Source: Bacteriovoracaceae bacterium (lineage in GTDB: Bacteria; Bdellovibrionota; Bacteriovoracia; Bacteriovoracales; Bacteriovoracaceae). From it: a stretch of 64,000 nt of DNA. The position numbers and the translations under genes are program-made. Positions 59,587-64,000 of the stretch are shown here, piece after piece. The stretch lies in assembly GCA_947377285.1 (NCBI GenBank), contig CANCFT010000002.1:1-64000 (forward strand), in the 5' to 3' direction. How positions within the stretch are numbered: position 1 is the first letter of the stretch; the number at the start of each line of letters is the position of its first letter. The notes under the pieces are model-generated. The model saw only the letters and a program-made list of their open reading frames with translations, made no database searches and had not been told where the DNA came from.

Positions 59587-60657
59587 TTATTTTATATCAC
59601 TTAATGAAGATAGAATTTTTGAAAAATGAATCCCTTTAAATTTTGACTTAGATTTTTTTATATAATCTTCCATCGTCCATTTTTGATTAGCTAATATGAA
59701 TTCTGTAAGATCGTGAGCGATAATAAAGACAGTAGATAATGGTGTAATTTTTTGAAATGAGCATTTTGCAGGAAAACCATTTTCTTTCGGTAGCTCATGG
59801 TGTTGTTTAATTATAAGTTGCACATCGGGTGGAATTTCTCTCATATTATCAATTGAGCGTGCAGCAATATTTGGGTGCTCAAAAACTAATTTATAATCAA
59901 CAGCTGAAAGTTTATCCTTGAGGTTTTCTAATTGATCAAACGTAGAAATCTTCGCCAAGTCAGGACGTTCTGATAATGCCATATCATGAAGATAGGCAGC
60001 ATAGACAAATTTCTCTAATGTTTTATCTGTATTCCACTCCATTTGAATACAAATTCCTGTGGCGATATTAATCAACATACCAATATGGGTAATAATATAA
60101 TTATCACCAGAGCGGTCAATTTTTAAATCAGAAAAAAGTTGTTTTAATTTACTCGATTTTCTCACTTGATCTAATACCTTATTCACTCTTTGTTCTAGCT
60201 GAATAATGGGAAAAGGGAGATTGCATTTAAGGTAGGGAATTTCATCTATTGTGGGGCCAGCAGGAACGACTTCAGTCTCGAGTATTACACCATTTAAAAT
60301 AAATTCAGCAATTGCTCTTAATTCATCATGAGCAAATGGCTTCATTAAAATCCCAGCAAATCTCTGACGATTGCGTTCAACAAATTGAGGAGTGATCATT
60401 CCACTAATGATGACAAAAGGAACTTCTTTATTAGAATTTTCTGGATTCTCTACTAAGTATTTAATAACTTCTGCACCGTTTCTTCCTTCTAAATTAATAT
60501 CGAGAACAATAAAGGAATAGGTTTGGGTTTGTAATAATGCAATTGCTTGATCGACGGTATTTGCACTTTCAATCACTTCAAATAAATCTGAAAGAATTTC
60601 ACCAGCAACTTCAACAATTTCTTTATTATCGTCAATGATAAGTAATCTTTTTTCCAT
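59587..60657 (-). CDS. Response regulator with C-terminal HD-GYP-like domain
   Basis: 356 residues. The receiver (KRLLIIDDNKEIVEVAG, FIVLDINLEGRNGAEV, PFVIISGM, ILMKPFAHDEL) has all phospho-transfer residues. After a linker an HD-type domain follows with YAAYLHDMALSERPDL and VQLIIKQHHELPKENGFPAK. The classic HD-GYP consensus HHE..DGxGYP is changed to HHELPKENGFP, so cyclic-di-GMP hydrolysis is uncertain. It follows the histidine kinase gene by 123 bases and is its probable partner. Confidence 0.85.
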   Translation of the reverse strand: MEKRLLIIDDNKEIVEVAGEILSDLFEVIESANTVDQAIALLQTQTYSFIVLDINLEGRNGAEVIKYLVENPENSNKEVPFVIISGMITPQFVERNRQRFAGILMKPFAHDELRAIAEFILNGVILETEVVPAGPTIDEIPYLKCNLPFPIIQLEQRVNKVLDQVRKSSKLKQLFSDLKIDRSGDNYIITHIGMLINIATGICIQMEWNTDKTLEKFVYAAYLHDMALSERPDLAKISTFDQLENLKDKLSAVDYKLVFEHPNIAARSIDNMREIPPDVQLIIKQHHELPKENGFPAKCSFQKITPLSTVFIIAHDLTEFILANQKWTMEDYIKKSKSKFKGIHFSKILSSLSDIK

Positions 60658-60780
60658 ATTTTATTTTAAGGTATTTTACAATTATTTCAAGGTGAGGCAC
60701 ACTAGATGCCCTAATATAGAAAATTTATAAGAATCTATCTACACTGTTAACCAACTATAACTCTCAAGATTAAATATAAA

Positions 60781-62448
60781 TTAGTTTCTTTTAAGTATCT
60801 CAATGACAAAACTTGTAAAAGTGGCGCTTTGGTCTAAATAAAAACGACCTCCATGAGTTTCAATAATACCCTGTGAAATACTAAGACCTAAACCAGCACC
60901 CTTTCCAACGGCCTTAGTTGTAAAAAAAGGTTCCATTATTTTATTGGCAATTTTATCGTCAATTTTTTTGCCACTATCAGAAATAATAATAGATATTCTA
61001 TCAATTGAATCTTTTACATTTATTTCAATCCATTTTACGTCACTGTTTTCCAACGCATCCAACGAATTATTTAAAAGAATCATTAAAACTTGAATAATTT
61101 GGACTTCATTACAATAAATAAATTGATCTTTAAAAGGAATTAATTTTAATTCAATTCCATGATTATGAATTCGTTCAAGACATAGCTCTAAAGTTGATTC
61201 AAATATTTTTTGTATTGAAGTTTTGATATAAGTGTCATTTTTTGAGTCTCTTGAAAATGATAATAAACTTTTTATTATTTTAGCTATTCGAGCGCTTGTT
61301 TCGATTATTTTATCAAGTGATTCTTCTAACTTCGGATCAAGAACTTCCCCATGTTTTATTCGCTTTAGGTTTTTAGCTGTACCCGAAATAATTGTTAATG
61401 GGTTGTTTATTTCATGTGCTATTCCACTTGCCATTTCTCCTAATGTAGACATTTTCGCAGTATGAACCGCTTGCTTGCGTTGCTCATCAACTAGTTCTAA
61501 CGAAGCAAGAAAATTGATTAGGAAAAAGGTAAAAGATATAAATAGAATAACCATGATAATTAAATAAGTTATCGTTCTTATTTTCCAAGAATAAAGAACA
61601 TGTTTTGTCGCCAAACCAACAATGACAGCAAAATTGAAGTTTGAAACTTTTCGAGCAGAAACAATGCGGTCAATTCCATCAATCTTAGATTGAGCACGGT
61701 AGCTTACCAATGTACTTTTTCCTGAAATCAATTGATCAACAGCAGATGCCACATTAACACTTTTGCCAAAAAGTTCATTACTCCAAGGAATCCTAGAATA
61801 AACAAAATGATCAAATCCATAGAGGTTAATTAGACCTTCTTTTCCTATATCAAGACTTAGGAACAGTTGATGAAAATACTCTAAAGAAATTGTGGCTAAA
61901 ATTAATCCTCTAAAAGCTCCTTCCTTAGATAAAATTGGCCGGGATAAAACAATAACCCAAATTTTGGCAGTTTTACTAATTAAAGGTTTCGAAATAATTA
62001 ATTGATTAATTGAATCACTTTTCAATTTTTGAAAATAATCTCTATCCCTCAAATTACTTTTTGAAAGCTCACCAAGATCATCTCCAATGAATTCACCATT
62101 ATTATTCGTTACTTTAAAGCTTAAAACTTCTGGAATTCTTTTTTTATTAAGAAGTAATAATTTATTATACTTTTGACTGTTAGCTAATGTGAGCGATTCT
62201 TCGTTAGAGAAATAATCTTGAAAACTTTGTAAATTAATATCTATTTTTTGGAAAGACGTTGAGATTTGTTTTTCTATTACCTCTGCTAGATTTTTAGATT
62301 CAACTTCAGCATTTGCAATTTCACTCTGATATGAAAAATATGACTCAACTAAAAAAATCGAGAAAAATAACATAACTATAATCAATGAAACTATAATTAC
62401 GTTTGAATTCTTTGGATTTTTTAATAAATTTAAATATTTTTTTATCAT
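60781..62448 (-). CDS. Sensor histidine kinase with periplasmic Cache-type domain
   Basis: 555 residues. A first membrane helix (VIIVSLIIVMLFFSIFLVES) is followed by a periplasmic region like a double Cache sensor (FQKLKSDSINQLIISKPLIS, AFRGLILATISLEYF, ELFGKSVNVASAVDQ), then a second helix (ITYLIIMVILFISFTFFLIN). The kinase has EMASGIAHEINNPLTIISG (phosphorylated His), MILLNNSLDALENSD (N box), IIISDSGKKID and VGKGAGLGLSISQGIIETHG (G2 box). Complete. It probably phosphorylates the response regulator encoded downstream. Confidence 0.92.
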   Translation of the reverse strand: MIKKYLNLLKNPKNSNVIIVSLIIVMLFFSIFLVESYFSYQSEIANAEVESKNLAEVIEKQISTSFQKIDINLQSFQDYFSNEESLTLANSQKYNKLLLLNKKRIPEVLSFKVTNNNGEFIGDDLGELSKSNLRDRDYFQKLKSDSINQLIISKPLISKTAKIWVIVLSRPILSKEGAFRGLILATISLEYFHQLFLSLDIGKEGLINLYGFDHFVYSRIPWSNELFGKSVNVASAVDQLISGKSTLVSYRAQSKIDGIDRIVSARKVSNFNFAVIVGLATKHVLYSWKIRTITYLIIMVILFISFTFFLINFLASLELVDEQRKQAVHTAKMSTLGEMASGIAHEINNPLTIISGTAKNLKRIKHGEVLDPKLEESLDKIIETSARIAKIIKSLLSFSRDSKNDTYIKTSIQKIFESTLELCLERIHNHGIELKLIPFKDQFIYCNEVQIIQVLMILLNNSLDALENSDVKWIEINVKDSIDRISIIISDSGKKIDDKIANKIMEPFFTTKAVGKGAGLGLSISQGIIETHGGRFYLDQSATFTSFVIEILKRN

Positions 62449-62573
62449 TTAACTTTAATTATAAACAGCGCAAGTCTACTGAGTCTAGTGAATTTAACCT
62501 AACACTATTAATTATCCCCCATAAATCAGTATTCAACTCGCAGAACCAATTAATTTATTGTACTATCAAATTC

Positions 62574-64000
62574 ATGTTTTCAAATGAAAAACTTCCAATT
62601 CAAGAAATCAAAAATGCAATTCAATCAAGTTTTGTGACTTTTTCAAATATTATAATTAAAGCCTCTCCGGGGTCAGGAAAAACAACACATGTACCGCTAT
62701 ATCTATTAGATAGAACACCAAAAAAAATCTATATCCTTGAACCAAGAAGATTATCAGCTAAAATTGCAGCATTGCGAGTGGCTTCTCTCTTAAACGAAAC
62801 TATTGGTAAAACTGTTGGATATATTTTTCGCTATGAAAAAGTTAAAAGTGATCAAACGAGAATATTTTTTCTTACTGAAGGAACATTCTTAAAAATACTT
62901 GCCCAAAACCGAACACTTGATGATGTCGGTTTAATCATTCTTGATGAATTTCATGAAAGGCATCTTAGTACTGACGCTGCCTTAAGTTTTATTGTTAAAT
63001 TGCAAGCTGAAGAAAGACCTGATTTAAAAATAATGATCATGTCTGCGACTATCGAGACAACTGACTTACAGCTTTTCCTAGAAACATCATCAACAACAAC
63101 AACTTTAGAATTAGTATCACATCGATTTCCTTTAACGATACAGTATTTACCCAATACAACTTCAGTTATTCAGGCACCACTTCCAAAGAAGGTTTTTAAT
63201 GCTGTTTGCTCGATCTTAGAATCAGAATTTGTTGGTGATATCTTAGTCTTTCTACCCGGCATGAGTGAGATTCGAAAATGTGAAGATATTTTACAATCAA
63301 TAGGCCATGAGTTTGAAATTCGATGCTTAATCTTACATGGTGATTTAGACTCAGATGCTCAAATGCTAGTTATGGAAGAATCAAGTCATCGAAAAATAAT
63401 TTTGTCGACGAATATAGCTGAAAGTTCTGTAACAATCCCTGGAATATCTTTCGTTATTGATTCTGGACTTCAAAGAGAAAGTTCTTATAATTTTTATTCT
63501 GGATTGCCTGAATTAAGTATCACTAAAATCTCTCAAGCTTCGGCCGAACAAAGATCAGGTAGGGCTAACAGACTTGGGCCTGGTAAAGTTTTTAGGCTTT
63601 ATGCCCAACTAGATTTTGATCAACGTCCCTATAAATTAAAACCCGAAATCCTAAGAAGTGATTTAAGTGAACTTTACTTGATGAGTCTTAATATGTTCGA
63701 TATAGGCCTAGATCAACTTCCATGGTTTGAAACTCCACCAGCACAAGCATTAATAAATAGCCGCAATTTATTATGGTCTATTCATTCTGTCGATGATCAA
63801 TTTAAACTTACAGAATTAGGACAAAAAATTCTTAATTATTCACTTCATCCAAGGCTAGGGCGAATACTCGTAGAGGTTGAAGGGCAATCTCCACAAAATC
63901 AAAAAGAAGTTTTAACTTTTCTAGCTCAATATTTAGGAGAAAGGGATATATTTCGTTTTATAAATTATCATTCAAAAAGAATGAATAAAAATTCAACTGC
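62574..64000 (+). CDS. hrpB: ATP-dependent helicase HrpB, N-terminal part (runs off window)
   Basis: The frame is open from ATG 62574 to the window end. It encodes a DEAH/DExH superfamily 2 helicase: KASPGSGKTTHVPLYLLD (Walker A), LEPRRLSAKIAALRVASLL (Ia), FLTEGTFLKILAQNRTLDDV, LIILDEFHERHLSTDAALSF (DEFH), MSATIETTDL (SAT), then ILVFLPGMSEIRKCEDIL and LSTNIAESSVTIPGI with SAEQRSGRANRLGPGKVFRL (VI). This is the HrpB pattern, whose role in most bacteria is unclear. The divergent histidine kinase gene starts 126 bases upstream. The C terminus is not visible. Confidence 0.9.
   Translation, partial: MFSNEKLPIQEIKNAIQSSFVTFSNIIIKASPGSGKTTHVPLYLLDRTPKKIYILEPRRLSAKIAALRVASLLNETIGKTVGYIFRYEKVKSDQTRIFFLTEGTFLKILAQNRTLDDVGLIILDEFHERHLSTDAALSFIVKLQAEERPDLKIMIMSATIETTDLQLFLETSSTTTTLELVSHRFPLTIQYLPNTTSVIQAPLPKKVFNAVCSILESEFVGDILVFLPGMSEIRKCEDILQSIGHEFEIRCLILHGDLDSDAQMLVMEESSHRKIILSTNIAESSVTIPGISFVIDSGLQRESSYNFYSGLPELSITKISQASAEQRSGRANRLGPGKVFRLYAQLDFDQRPYKLKPEILRSDLSELYLMSLNMFDIGLDQLPWFETPPAQALINSRNLLWSIHSVDDQFKLTELGQKILNYSLHPRLGRILVEVEGQSPQNQKEVLTFLAQYLGERDIFRFINYHSKRMNKNST

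Noticed and set aside
1-64000. CRISPR arrays, tRNA and rRNA genes
   Set aside because: No regularly spaced direct repeats, no cloverleaf-like segments with CCA-type ends and no rRNA-like conserved blocks were seen. The att site is therefore not a tRNA gene.

Overview
The window is AT-rich, densely packed bacterial chromosome, most likely from a Bdellovibrionota member of the Bacteriovorax/Peredibacter type. This assignment is inferred from low G+C, many lipoproteins and secreted proteins of unknown function, and Gram-negative envelope genes (LpoB-like and LPP20-like lipoproteins, an outer-membrane-barrel candidate, an LplT-like transporter). No rRNA, tRNA or CRISPR array was seen, so the assignment rests on gene content alone.

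Positions 1-13196 are accessory DNA. The window opens in the last codons of an IS3-family transposase. Two related integrative elements then lie in tandem, both pointing at the 5' end of mutM. The left one (element 1, partly visible) has a small membrane protein gene, a Replic_Relax-type protein gene, a long inverted repeat, a roughly 250-nt tract almost without C, an excisionase-like HTH gene and a tyrosine integrase gene. It ends at 3547-3586 in a diverged copy of the mutM start region. The right one (element 2, about 9.6 kb) lies between that copy and the real mutM start at 13157-13196. Its left end carries cargo: AbiTii-like protein, AbiE-type toxin-antitoxin, a secreted Cys-rich protein and a DUF2971 protein. 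Then come a membrane-anchored protein, a VirD4/TraG-like coupling ATPase, a Replic_Relax protein, a nested 112-nt foldback, a small protein, an HTH protein and an integrase. Nonamer repeats AGTCGGAAT occur at both ends of element 2, and a variant (AGTCGGACT) sits beside the element 1 integrase.

Positions 13180-35800 are core-like: mutM, a barrel-like outer membrane protein, a large EF-hand lipoprotein, a Nudix hydrolase, YajQ, an RNase D-like exonuclease, a di-haem cytochrome, a CPBP protease, a lipid-modifying DUF2156 membrane protein, aldehyde dehydrogenase, PAP2 phosphatase, transketolase, two paralogous lipoproteins, an LplT-like transporter, glutaredoxin 2 and a response regulator.

Positions 35800-47400 are mainly envelope functions. 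A cytochrome-c/FTR1 iron permease comes first. A five-gene minus-strand cluster follows (two LPP20-like proteins, an LpoB-like lipoprotein, a COG3014-like lipoprotein, and a lipoprotein with an ABC1/UbiB kinase-like domain). Next are a secreted HExxH protein and several coiled-coil or membrane proteins.

Positions 47400-64000 are housekeeping and signalling: HIT protein, PdxH, RlmC, GST, a DUF1704 (QEGLA) protein, a flavodoxin-like reductase, MenB, an Mpo1-like protein, RmuC, aldehyde dehydrogenase, MsrA, a TrmN6-like methyltransferase, a degenerate TatD-like protein, a histidine kinase/response regulator pair and the start of an HrpB helicase that runs off the window. Several convergent gene pairs overlap at their 3' ends.

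The strongest candidates for something new are the tandem mutM-targeting elements with their foldbacks and C-free tract, and the exported kinase-like lipoprotein in the LpoB/LPP20 cluster.
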